Notes under the pieces: model-generated
What the model was told of the DNA's origin: nothing
Database searches by the model: none
The model's input: only the letters and a program-made list of their open reading frames with translations
Made by a program: the position numbers and the translations under genes
Shown: piece by piece, positions 32,392-40,712 of the stretch
Position numbering within the stretch: position 1 is the stretch's first letter
How the letters are laid out: the number at the start of each line of letters is the position of its first letter
DNA from: CAZXPG01 sp964643145
GTDB taxonomy: Bacteria; Pseudomonadota; Alphaproteobacteria; Rickettsiales; Arcanibacteraceae
DNA length: 43,747 bases
Direction: 5' to 3'
NCBI GenBank assembly: GCA_964643145.1
Contig: CAZXPG010000009.1
Location: 1-43,747, forward strand

Positions 32392-33678
32392 TCAAGAGTT
32401 CATAGAGTCAAAGAAATCGCTGTTGGTTTTCGACAGCTTCAGTTTTTCCGTTAGGAATTCAATAGCATCCACCACACCCATAGGCATAAGGATACGGCGC
32501 AGCACCCACATTTTAGAGAGCGTACCCTTATCAAAGAGCAACTCTTCCTTGCGCGTACCAGACTTCGTAATATCAATGGCTGGGAAGATACGCTTATCAG
32601 AAATTTTGCGGTCAAGGATAATTTCAGAGTTGCCCGTACCTTTGAATTCTTCAAAAATCACCTCATCCATGCGGGAACCGGTTTCAATGAGTGCTGTGGC
32701 AATAATGGTGAGGGAACCGCCATTTTCAATATTACGGGCCGCCCCAAAGAAACGTTTCGGTTTTTGCAGGGCATTGGAATCCACCCCTCCGGTCAGCACC
32801 TTGCCGGAAGACGGGATCACCGTGTTATAGGCGCGGGCTAGACGGGTAATAGAATCAAGCAGAATAACCACATCTTTTTTATATTCTACAAGACGCTTGG
32901 CTTTTTCAATCACCATTTCCGCAAGCTGCACATGGCGGTTAGCAGGTTCATCAAAAGTAGAACTTACCACCTCGCCTTTCACCGAACGCGCCATGTCGGT
33001 CACTTCCTCTGGGCGTTCATCAATGAGCAATACAATCAGGAATACTTCTGGGTGGTTTTCGGTAATTGCATGGGCAATATTCTGCATCAGCATGGTTTTT
33101 CCGGTACGCGGCGGTGCTACAATCAAGCCACGCTGACCCTTCCCTAAGGGGCATACTAGGTCAATCACGCGGGTACTGAAATCTCTGGCGGTGGGGTTTT
33201 CGCTCTCAAGCTGGAGCCGTTCATTGGGATAGAGGGGGGTAAGATTGTCAAAATTAACGCGGTGGCTTGATTTATCAGGAGATTCAAAGTTAATATTGGT
33301 AACTTTGAGCAAAGCAAAATAACGTTCGCCTGGTTTAGGTGCCCGAATCTGCCCCTCCACTGTATCGCCTGTCCGTAATGAAAAACGGCGGATCTGGCTG
33401 GGAGAGACGTAAATATCATCAGGCCCGGCCAGGTAGTTGGCTTCCGGGGAACGCAAAAAACCAAAGCCATCCTGTAACACTTCCAGCACGCCTTGGCCCA
33501 CAATGGTGCCACCCGCTTCCGCGATTTTTTTAAGGATAGCAAAAATAATGTCCTGCTTCAGCAGGGCATTAGGGTTCTCAATACCATATTGATCTGCCAT
33601 ATCAAGCAGTTCATCGGGAGATTTTAATTTCAGGTCTTTAAGATGCACAGTATTGTTTAAAACTAACGTATCAGTCAT
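32392..33678 (-). CDS. rho: Transcription termination factor Rho
   Basis: This 428-residue hexameric RNA helicase releases transcripts at Rho-dependent terminators. The N-terminal Rho_N region and the cold-shock-like RNA-binding domain (GFGFLRS, about 71-77) are intact. Walker A is APPRTGKT (188-195), and the Q-loop VKGEVVSSTFDEP and the R-loop follow. The 210-nt upstream gap holds TTGACA on the minus strand (near 33805) without a convincing -10. The gene leads directly into mdh and the TCA block. Confidence 0.98.
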   Translation of the reverse strand: MTDTLVLNNTVHLKDLKLKSPDELLDMADQYGIENPNALLKQDIIFAILKKIAEAGGTIVGQGVLEVLQDGFGFLRSPEANYLAGPDDIYVSPSQIRRFSLRTGDTVEGQIRAPKPGERYFALLKVTNINFESPDKSSHRVNFDNLTPLYPNERLQLESENPTARDFSTRVIDLVCPLGKGQRGLIVAPPRTGKTMLMQNIAHAITENHPEVFLIVLLIDERPEEVTDMARSVKGEVVSSTFDEPANRHVQLAEMVIEKAKRLVEYKKDVVILLDSITRLARAYNTVIPSSGKVLTGGVDSNALQKPKRFFGAARNIENGGSLTIIATALIETGSRMDEVIFEEFKGTGNSEIILDRKISDKRIFPAIDITKSGTRKEELLFDKGTLSKMWVLRRILMPMGVVDAIEFLTEKLKLSKTNSDFFDSMNS

Positions 33679-33888
33679 GGGGATAGGCCTAATTGGTCTA
33701 AATGAGTAGGTAAAAAAAAGAATGGTACTATGAGGATAGCTCTGGCTCTGTGTGGTTCGCTAATCAAGAGGATAGGTTAGGGGCTATCAGAATATGAAAA
33801 ACCTGTCAAACAAAGTTTTAATAAATTGTCAGAATTCATTCTTTTTCTGTCTGAGCGTTCTTTTTATCACACAGTGCAGCACTGGCTC

Positions 33889-34500
33889 TTAGCGGGGCAC
33901 TCCTTGTAGCGTATAAATATCGAACCGTGTAGACGTACCTTTCAGTTGCAGCGTAGGAGGGCGACCACTGAGCGCAGGAGCCAGCCGCGGGCGTTTCACC
34001 ACCACACGGTAACGGGCTTTGGCCAGTGCCGCTTCAAGCAACAGGGGTGCATCATCATCATCGCCGACAATCTCGCGGAACAGGCGCATTTCTTTTTTAA
34101 CAAGAGCGGATTTTTCCCGATGCGGAAACATCGGGTCAAGCACCACCACATCAGGCACCGGCGTATCAGATGATTGCAGCCAACCTGTGGCATCACCAAC
34201 ATGAAGCTGCATCCGCGTGGCAATAACAGCCATGTCGACATCCGCCTGAAGATTACGCAACGCCTGCTCAAGCAGCGCAGCAATGAGGGGAGAGCGTTCT
34301 ATCATCTGCACCTGGCAACCCAGATTGGCTAGCACCAAGCTATCCCGCCCAAGCCCTGCCGTAGCATCCACCACATAGGGGCGGAACCCTGGCCTCACCG
34401 CCACTGCCCGCGCAATCAACTCGGAAGCACCTCCGCCGAATTTGCGGCGGTAGATAGCAGCATCACTTAGGAAATCAATGGTTAGACTTGGGCGATTCAT
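33889..34500 (-). CDS. rsmJ: 16S rRNA m2G1516 methyltransferase RsmJ
   Basis: This 203-residue SAM-dependent enzyme matches RsmJ, which methylates G1516 of 16S rRNA. VDATAGLGRDSLVLA is the SAM-binding motif I. The catalytic LDPMFPHREKSALVKKEM block is nearly the same as in the E. coli protein, and the end VVVKRP...RFDIYTL matches too. I chose the ATG at 34500, which overlaps the metW stop (ATGA). Most known RsmJ proteins are gammaproteobacterial, so its presence in an alphaproteobacterial operon is notable. Confidence 0.9.
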   Translation of the reverse strand: MNRPSLTIDFLSDAAIYRRKFGGGASELIARAVAVRPGFRPYVVDATAGLGRDSLVLANLGCQVQMIERSPLIAALLEQALRNLQADVDMAVIATRMQLHVGDATGWLQSSDTPVPDVVVLDPMFPHREKSALVKKEMRLFREIVGDDDDAPLLLEAALAKARYRVVVKRPRLAPALSGRPPTLQLKGTSTRFDIYTLQGVPR

Positions 34501-35099
34501 TGCTGCAACAGGAAGACCCCTTGTTCTGCACAAAAATTAGGCAACATCCCAGCGATTCCCCCTCTAAGCTGCTGCCCGTCAGCACCAATAAACAGTGCCT
34601 GTTTAATAACACATCCCAGTTCTGCGCAGAGCAACGTAAAATCCCGCAACGTGCAAAAATGGATATTCGGCGTTTCATACCATTCATAGCTGAGCGTTTC
34701 AGTAACCGGCATCCGCCCCTTGGAGACCAAGAACCAGCGGTTGCGCCAATAGCCGAAATTGGGCAGTGAAATAATCACATAGCGCCCGATTCGTAGACAT
34801 TCCGACAGCACCTTCTTCGGGTTACGTGTGGCCTGTATCACCTGGCTTGAAACAACATAATCAAAACTACCGGCCGGATAGAATTGCAAATCGGTATCAG
34901 CATTGCCATGAATGACAGAGACACCTTTTTGCAAACAGCGCGTAACATTTTCCTGACAGAGCTCAATGCCTGCCCCCTCCACCTGTTTGGCATTGTATAG
35001 ATGTTCAAGCAGCACTCCATCACCGCAGCCAATATCAAGCAGTTTGGTATGGGGCTCTACCATTTGTGCAATCAACGCGAGATCGGCGCGTAATGCCAT
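34497..35099 (-). CDS. metW: MetW-family methyltransferase-like protein
   Basis: This 200-residue protein matches MetW, which normally works with the homoserine acyltransferase MetX. The SAM-binding-like LLDIGCGDGVLLEHL motif is near residue 19. SLPNFGYWRNRW and the YEWYETPNIHFCTLRDF block are diagnostic. No metX is adjacent, and the partner must lie elsewhere or be lost. Both ends overlap neighbours (ybeY upstream by one base, rsmJ downstream by 4). Confidence 0.93.
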   Translation of the reverse strand: MALRADLALIAQMVEPHTKLLDIGCGDGVLLEHLYNAKQVEGAGIELCQENVTRCLQKGVSVIHGNADTDLQFYPAGSFDYVVSSQVIQATRNPKKVLSECLRIGRYVIISLPNFGYWRNRWFLVSKGRMPVTETLSYEWYETPNIHFCTLRDFTLLCAELGCVIKQALFIGADGQQLRGGIAGMLPNFCAEQGVFLLQQ

Positions 35100-35611
35100 T
35101 ATAGCCCTCCCTGATAGGGGCAGGAAATACGGTGTTGCTGGAGAATGAGAGTCTCTAGCTCCTCCATAATCACCGCCTCTTCGTCTGTTTCATGGTCATA
35201 GCCCAACAGATGCAGCACCCCATGCACGAGCAGATGGGCAAAATGCGCTTCTAACGGCTTGCCTTGCGCGTTGGCTTCGCGCTCTAGCGTATCCAGACTC
35301 ATCACAATATCGCCAAGCATGGCATAGCCTTCATGCTGTTCTATGCGTTCAAAATAAGGGGGAGTAAGCGCGTTGCTGGGAAAGGAAAGTACGTTGGTAG
35401 GCTTGTCTTTCTGGCGGTATTTGTTATTGAGTAGCTGGATATAGGCATCATCGGCCAGGGTGAGGGAAAGTTCAATCTCCTGCACATAGGTAGCAATTGC
35501 AGTCTCCGTAAATACCGTCTGACATAAGATGTACGCATAGGTTTCAACTTCGGGCAATAGTGCCAGCCAGCGTTCGGTATGGGGGATAATATCCAGTTCT
35601 ATAGCGGTCAT
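35099..35611 (-). CDS. ybeY: Endoribonuclease YbeY
   Basis: This 170-residue zinc-dependent RNase is involved in 16S rRNA 3'-end maturation and ribosome quality control. The metal motif is H130, H134 and H140 in HLLVHGVLHLLGYDH. LNNKYRQKDKPTNVLSFP is the family core. It usually pairs with phoH, which is not here. It overlaps the DUF2155 gene by 4 nt and metW by one. Confidence 0.95.
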   Translation of the reverse strand: MTAIELDIIPHTERWLALLPEVETYAYILCQTVFTETAIATYVQEIELSLTLADDAYIQLLNNKYRQKDKPTNVLSFPSNALTPPYFERIEQHEGYAMLGDIVMSLDTLEREANAQGKPLEAHFAHLLVHGVLHLLGYDHETDEEAVIMEELETLILQQHRISCPYQGGL

Positions 35612-36192
35612 TTATTCTTGCATTCTAGCACGGTGATATCGTAGACCGGATGTTCCAGTGCTGATATAGCAGGGCTACTTGCCAGCATCCAGCCACTGAA
35701 AATCTGGGTTCGTGGCTCACCTGGTTTCTGCTCCCATATCTCAAGCAGGGCTTTGCTATCGGGGGTTTCATCGGGAGACGATTTCCAGCATTTTTTGAGC
35801 AAAATCTCAAGAGTGCCAAAATGGATACTAGAACCAACCATCACTTCAAGCGGTGAAGTACGGGCAGTAATTTTGTTTAAGGCCTGTAACACGACGCTAT
35901 GAGTATAATTTTGTGGCTTTAATTCTTTTTCCAGCTCTTGCAATAAGGTGTCCTCATTATCTACAACCGCTGGCTCCTGCGCTGGCTGCTTCACAACGGG
36001 CTTTGCACTAGCCGAAATGGCGGCAGGAGGGAGATTAACTTCTGCACCATCATCATTTGTTTCGCCAACCGGAAAATTGCCTTCTTCGCCCAGGGGAACT
36101 GGTGCAGATGAAGGCACCTCGCTTGCCAGCACCGGCGAGGTGGCAAGCACAAACAATAACGCTATGTTAAAAAGAGGGGTCAAGCGCATCAA
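35608..36192 (-). CDS. DUF2155 periplasmic protein
   Basis: This 194-residue protein has a signal peptide (about 1-24) and a disordered Pro/Ala/Glu-rich stretch to about residue 80. The DUF2155 domain follows: LQALNKITAR, HFGTLEILLKKCWKSSP and FSGWMLASSPAISALEHPVYD. The conserved Cys of the domain and the C-terminal LECK may pair. DUF2155 genes commonly accompany NDUFA12 and mlaD in alphaproteobacteria. The molecular role is unknown. It overlaps the small gene upstream by 26 nt. Confidence 0.9.
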   Translation of the reverse strand: MMRLTPLFNIALLFVLATSPVLASEVPSSAPVPLGEEGNFPVGETNDDGAEVNLPPAAISASAKPVVKQPAQEPAVVDNEDTLLQELEKELKPQNYTHSVVLQALNKITARTSPLEVMVGSSIHFGTLEILLKKCWKSSPDETPDSKALLEIWEQKPGEPRTQIFSGWMLASSPAISALEHPVYDITVLECKNK

Positions 36193-36400
36193 TCATCCGA
36201 TGGAAAATCTGGCGCACAGCAGTTTCGCTGCACCCCATCAGCACAGCATCTTCCAATGCGTCCTGACAAAGAACCAGAATTTCCTGCAAGTTATCATTAA
36301 GCAGTTTTTCTTTTTCTTCACATGCCAGCGGTTTCCCCTCACTATCGCACCACTGCGGAGAAAATGGTACGGTTTGCAGGTTTGCAGGCAAAGATGGCAT
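36167..36400 (-). CDS. Small conserved-looking hypothetical protein
   Basis: This 77-residue ORF has a clear GAGGTG about 7 nt before the ATG at 36400, and a GTG at 36409 is an alternative. It shows a W-C motif near the start, a Lys/Glu helix and a Cys-rich helix (LVLCQDALEDAVLMGCSE). I do not recognise it. Its placement between mlaD and the DUF2155 gene, with a 26-nt overlap and a good ribosome site, argues that it is real. Confidence 0.6.
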   Translation of the reverse strand: MPSLPANLQTVPFSPQWCDSEGKPLACEEKEKLLNDNLQEILVLCQDALEDAVLMGCSETAVRQIFHRMIDALDPSF

Positions 36401-36418
36401 AAGAATCACCTCTTTTTA

Positions 36419-36910
36419 TTATGGCAAGGGGGAAGCAGCAGGGGCACTTTCTTTCTTTCCTGTATCCTCATCGCCGCCAAATATCATCTTGCCAATCAGG
36501 GTTTCCAGGTTCACAGATGATTGGGTATAGATAATCTCCCCCCCTGCTTTCAGCATGTCTTCCTCAGCCCCCGGAACAATAGCGATATATTTACCGCCAA
36601 GCAGCCCATCACTGACAATCTGCGCAGAAGAATCGCTGGGAAGCTTGACGTTATTATCAATAGCCATTTCAATGTGCGCCTGATAGGTCTTGGTGTCAAG
36701 CGTTGTATTGTTCACTACGCCCACTTTCACCCCGCCAACTCGCACATCACTGCCAGATTTCACCCCATCAGCACGTTCAAATTTGGCGATTACCGTATAG
36801 CTATCGCCAGAATGCGCTATTCCGGCATTGTTATAGGCAAAGAAGGCAAAACCACCTGCAATAAGCAAAACAAGTGCCCCTACCAACGTTTCAACAACAT
36901 TTCTTTTCAT
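36419..36910 (-). CDS. mlaD: MlaD-like phospholipid transport substrate-binding protein
   Basis: This 163-residue protein has one N-terminal transmembrane helix (about 7-27) and an MCE domain (SDVRVGGVKVG to YIAIVPGAEE). It is the inner-membrane MlaD of the Mla system that moves phospholipids between membranes. The MlaE and MlaF partners are not in this window. I chose the ATG at 36910. A GTG four codons upstream is possible, and no strong ribosome site precedes either. Confidence 0.92.
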   Translation of the reverse strand: MKRNVVETLVGALVLLIAGGFAFFAYNNAGIAHSGDSYTVIAKFERADGVKSGSDVRVGGVKVGVVNNTTLDTKTYQAHIEMAIDNNVKLPSDSSAQIVSDGLLGGKYIAIVPGAEEDMLKAGGEIIYTQSSVNLETLIGKMIFGGDEDTGKKESAPAASPLP

Positions 36911-36951
36911 AGCATCATACACAGGCAGGATAATAGCCTGCCCATAAGAGG

Positions 36952-37305
36952 TTACTTCGGCTGCCAGGCCTGATAATCACCAGTGGCTTTATGGCGTTTA
37001 CCGCCCCGATTGATATGCCCTGCCGGAAGATAAGCCAGCACCGTCCCCGTCAAATTAGGGAGCGGGGCTTGCTGCCAAGCGTAGGTTTCAATCTGCTCTG
37101 GCACATCATTGCTGACATAATGCAGCCAGGCGTGCCAGAGGGGTGGCACCTTCGAGGCTTCCACCAGCCCTTTATAAAGCACAGTCCGGCGCAATTTTCC
37201 CTGTTCATCCGGCTTGCGGCTAACATAATAGCCATTTCCTGCCGCATCTTCCCCCACTTTAGTGTAGAAAAGCCGAATTGCTATCCGCGTTCCAATAGTT
37301 GTCAT
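36952..37305 (-). CDS. NDUFA12-family complex I accessory subunit
   Basis: This 117-residue protein matches the NDUFA12 (B17.2) family, an accessory subunit shared by mitochondrial and alphaproteobacterial respiratory complex I. Features include the Tyr-rich YTKVGEDAAGNGYYVSRK start, RRTVLYKGLVEASKVPPLWHAWLHY and a Gly/Arg-rich tail ending in YQAWQPK. No nuo gene is nearby. It follows serA by 7 nt, and a mlaD and DUF2155 neighbourhood is usual for it. Confidence 0.93.
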   Translation of the reverse strand: MTTIGTRIAIRLFYTKVGEDAAGNGYYVSRKPDEQGKLRRTVLYKGLVEASKVPPLWHAWLHYVSNDVPEQIETYAWQQAPLPNLTGTVLAYLPAGHINRGGKRHKATGDYQAWQPK

Positions 37306-37312
37306 AGCATTA

Positions 37313-38890
37313 CTAGAAATTCAGCAATAACACTTTTTTGACACTCGGTAAACCACTGATCTTCTGCAATTCCGCTTCAGATACAGGCTGATCAACTTCC
37401 ACCAAAGCAATAGCATCGGTTTTTTCCGCATTCCGCCCCAAGGTGAAGTTGGCGATATTGATCTTGGCATCACCAAGCAGCTTGCCTAAATTACCAATCA
37501 AGCCAGGCTTGTCTTCATTAGCCACATAAATCATACGCTCACCGAGGCCTGCTTCCAGTTTAATGCCGCCAATTTCAACAATACGCGGTTTATCGCCGCC
37601 AAACAAGGTGCCAGCAACACTGTAATCCTGTTTCTCGGTAGCAACAGTAAGCCGTACCAATGTTTGGTAATCGCTTTTACGATCATGCTTCACTTCGCTA
37701 ACGCTAATGTCACGATCTGCCGCAACGAGGGGCGCATTAATCATGTTCACACCTTCAGCTAAGGGCGTAAGCAGGCCTTTCAGCAATACAGCGGTAATTG
37801 GTTTCGTGTTCAGCTTGGCAACCGCACCTTCATATTCGATTTTAACAGAACTGATCCCGGAGGCCGTAAGCTGCCCAGCAAAGCTGCCCAGCTGTTCTGC
37901 CAGTGTCAGATACGGGCGCAGTTTCACCGCGTCTTCCGCTGATACGGAAGGAATATTGACAGCGTTAGTAATGGTGCCGCTGCTCAGGAATAATGACATT
38001 TGCTCTGCCACCTGAATAGCAACATTTTCTTGCGCTTCCGAGGTGGATGCGCCGAGATGCGGGGTTGCAACCACTTTCTCGTTACCAAACAATATGTTGG
38101 TTTTAGCTGGTTCTTCTTCAAACACATCCAGCGCCGCACCGGCCACCTGGCCGCTTTCAAGTGCCGCCTTCAAATCAGCTTCATTCACCAGCCCGCCACG
38201 CGCGCAGTTGATGATACGCACGCCTTTCTTGGTTTTAGCCAAGTTAGCGGCATTCAGAATATTGCGTGTAGCGTCATTGAGCGGTGTGTGCAGGGAGATG
38301 AAATCGCTGCGTTTCAGCAGTTCATCCAGCTCCACTTTTTCCACATTCAGGTCTTTGGCTTTTTCTAAGGAAAGGAATGGATCATAAGCAATCACTTTCA
38401 TTTTTAAGCCCTGCGCCCGGTCCGCTACAATGCTACCGATATTACCACAACCAATCAGCCCCAGTGTTTTAGAGGTGAGTTCCACGCCCATGAAGCGGTT
38501 TTTCTCCCACTTACCGGCATGGGTAGAAGCACTTGCCGTTGGCAGATCACGTGCCAAAGCAAACATCATGGCAATAGCATGTTCCGCGGTGGTGACGGAA
38601 TTGCCAAACGGCGTATTCATTACCACCACACCTTGTGCAGTGGCTGCTTTAATATCCACATTATCCACTCCGATACCGGCACGCCCTACTACTTTCAAAT
38701 TTTTGGCAGCGGCCAGCACTTTCGGCGTTACTTTGGTAGCCGAACGAATGGCAAGACCATCATACTCACCGATACAAGCGATCAGCTCGTCTTCTGTCAT
38801 GCCGGTTTTAACATCCACCTCAATACCGTTTTCTTTGAAAATTTCGGCAGAACGTGGGCTTAATTTGTCTGATATCAATACTTTTGGCAT
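37313..38890 (-). CDS. serA: D-3-phosphoglycerate dehydrogenase
   Basis: This 525-residue enzyme starts serine synthesis by oxidising 3-phosphoglycerate. A Rossmann NAD-binding domain (LGLIGCGNIG) is embedded in the substrate domain. The catalytic arginine lies in NCARGGLVNE and the catalytic histidine in ATPHLGAST at about residue 277. An intervening domain and a C-terminal ACT domain (VANEDKPGLIGNLGKLLGD) give the long form, so serine feedback is possible. It follows serC by 35 nt. Confidence 0.97.
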   Translation of the reverse strand: MPKVLISDKLSPRSAEIFKENGIEVDVKTGMTEDELIACIGEYDGLAIRSATKVTPKVLAAAKNLKVVGRAGIGVDNVDIKAATAQGVVVMNTPFGNSVTTAEHAIAMMFALARDLPTASASTHAGKWEKNRFMGVELTSKTLGLIGCGNIGSIVADRAQGLKMKVIAYDPFLSLEKAKDLNVEKVELDELLKRSDFISLHTPLNDATRNILNAANLAKTKKGVRIINCARGGLVNEADLKAALESGQVAGAALDVFEEEPAKTNILFGNEKVVATPHLGASTSEAQENVAIQVAEQMSLFLSSGTITNAVNIPSVSAEDAVKLRPYLTLAEQLGSFAGQLTASGISSVKIEYEGAVAKLNTKPITAVLLKGLLTPLAEGVNMINAPLVAADRDISVSEVKHDRKSDYQTLVRLTVATEKQDYSVAGTLFGGDKPRIVEIGGIKLEAGLGERMIYVANEDKPGLIGNLGKLLGDAKINIANFTLGRNAEKTDAIALVEVDQPVSEAELQKISGLPSVKKVLLLNF

Positions 38891-38925
38891 TTTTTCCTAT
38901 CTTCCTTTCCAATCTACAACTATCG

Positions 38926-40086
38926 TTATGCCGCAATTTCTTTCGGCTTCACTTCTGCAAAGGCCCAATCCAGCCAGGGCAGCAGCGCATTAATATTACT
39001 GGTTTCCACCGTCGAACCACCCCAGATGCGCAAACCGGCCGGAGCATCGCGGTAGGAACCAATATCATAGGCCACGCCTTCTTTATCCAGCAGGCTGACA
39101 ATTTTCTTTTCAATGGCATCCTGCTCTTCTTTAGCAAGTGCGCTATACCACGGATCTACTATCTTCAGGCAGATAGAGGTTGAAGAGGTGATTGCCGCAT
39201 TTTCAGCCAGAAATGCCGCCCATTTGCTGCCTTCCACCCATGCGCGCACCGCCTCGAGATTCGCTTTTGAACGCTGCTCAAGCGCCTTTTGGCCACCAAT
39301 AGATTCTGCCCATTTCAGACTGTCAATTGCATCTTCCACACAAATCATCGAAGGGGTATTGATCGTTTCACCACGGAAAATACCGTCAATCAGCTTGCCG
39401 CCTTTGGTTAACTGGAAGATTTTTGGCAGCGGCCAGGCCGGTGTGTAGTTTTGCAGCCGTTCTACCGCGCGCGGGGAAAGGATAATCACCCCATGCGCCC
39501 CTTCGCCACCCATGGCTTTCTGCCAGGAATAGGTGACAACATCGAGTTTATCCCATGGCAAGTCCATAGCAAACACGGCTGAAGTAGCGTCGCACAATGT
39601 TAATCCGGCACGGTCAGCCTTAATCCAATCACCATTCGGCACACACACACCAGAGGTGGTGCCATTCCAGGTGAAAACCACATCCCTGTCTGTATCGACT
39701 TGTGTTAAATCGGGCAATGCACCATACGGGGCTTTAAACACCCGCACATCCTCAAGCTTCAGCTGTTTCTGAATATCGGTTGCCCAGCCAGAACCAAAGC
39801 TTTCCCAGGCTAGCACATCAACACCGCGTGCGCCAAGCAGATTCCACATGGCCATTTCAATCGCGCCCGTATCAGAGGCTGGCACAATACCAATCACATA
39901 GTCATCCGGCACGCCAAGCACCGCGCGGGAACGGGTAATCACCTCTTCCAGGCGGGCCTTGCCAACTTTAGAACGGTGCGAGCGACCCACACAAGCATCT
40001 TTAATAGCATCAAAATTCCAGCCAGGACGTTTGGCACAAGGGCCGGAGGAAAAACAAGGATTAGCGGGTTTTACGGATGGTTTCAT
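38926..40086 (-). CDS. serC: Phosphoserine aminotransferase
   Basis: This 386-residue PLP enzyme makes phosphoserine from phosphohydroxypyruvate and glutamate. The PLP lysine is K190 in TYSWQKAMGGEGAHG. The start MKPSVKPANPCFSSGPCAKRP is that of the alphaproteobacterial form rather than the E. coli type. It is the first gene of a serC-serA pair. A serB gene is not in the window. The 95-nt upstream gap has only weak promoter matches. Confidence 0.96.
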   Translation of the reverse strand: MKPSVKPANPCFSSGPCAKRPGWNFDAIKDACVGRSHRSKVGKARLEEVITRSRAVLGVPDDYVIGIVPASDTGAIEMAMWNLLGARGVDVLAWESFGSGWATDIQKQLKLEDVRVFKAPYGALPDLTQVDTDRDVVFTWNGTTSGVCVPNGDWIKADRAGLTLCDATSAVFAMDLPWDKLDVVTYSWQKAMGGEGAHGVIILSPRAVERLQNYTPAWPLPKIFQLTKGGKLIDGIFRGETINTPSMICVEDAIDSLKWAESIGGQKALEQRSKANLEAVRAWVEGSKWAAFLAENAAITSSTSICLKIVDPWYSALAKEEQDAIEKKIVSLLDKEGVAYDIGSYRDAPAGLRIWGGSTVETSNINALLPWLDWAFAEVKPKEIAA

Positions 40087-40181
40087 AACGTGTACTACTC
40101 TCTAAAAGACAGATGATAGCGGGAGGTTTAAAAATTCAACGTTCAAGCATACAGAAAACGGTTTTTTTGACAAGAACGATT

Positions 40182-40712
40182 TTACCCTCGTGGGGATTTT
40201 CTCTTCAGCAGCACATAAAGCGCTCCCTCACCACCATCTTTGGGTTTGGCATAACGAAAAGCCAGCACATAAGGACGTATTTCCGGCTCGTTCAACCACA
40301 CGGGCGTAAGGCTACGGATCACACCTTTAGAACCATCGTCTTTTAAGCCCTTGCCTGTCACCACCAGCACACAACGCTTTCCTTGGCCGTAGGAATTTTC
40401 AATAAAACGGCGCAATATTATGTAGGCTTCTTCACGCCTGTAGCCATGCAAATCCACCCGGCCCTCTATCGGATATTTACCGCGTTTCAGCTTTTCCGCA
40501 TTGCCTCTATCAATATCGACCGATACTCCCGGCTCCAGCGGCGCACCCTGTTGCCAGGCGGGGGGAATAATCTCAGGCGCACGGACACGTGGCGCAACAC
40601 GCCTGGGGCTAGGGGGCGGGGTGACAACCGGGCGTATGCTGAGCTTTTTCAGGCTGCGCGTAACATGGCGCCAGAGGGCTTCATCATCGTCATCACTATC
40701 GCTTGTCATCAT
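40182..40712 (-). CDS. Smr-domain protein
   Basis: This 176-residue protein has a disordered Pro/Arg-rich N-terminus and a C-terminal Smr domain (VDLHGYRREEAYIILRRFI, CVLVVTGKGLK, RPYVLAFRYAKPKDGGEGALYVLL). The DLHG and TGKG motifs mark the nuclease-like core. Such stand-alone Smr proteins may cleave or nick nucleic acid, but the role is unknown. Its ATG overlaps the thrC stop by 4 bases. Confidence 0.92.
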   Translation of the reverse strand: MMTSDSDDDDEALWRHVTRSLKKLSIRPVVTPPPSPRRVAPRVRAPEIIPPAWQQGAPLEPGVSVDIDRGNAEKLKRGKYPIEGRVDLHGYRREEAYIILRRFIENSYGQGKRCVLVVTGKGLKDDGSKGVIRSLTPVWLNEPEIRPYVLAFRYAKPKDGGEGALYVLLKRKSPRG

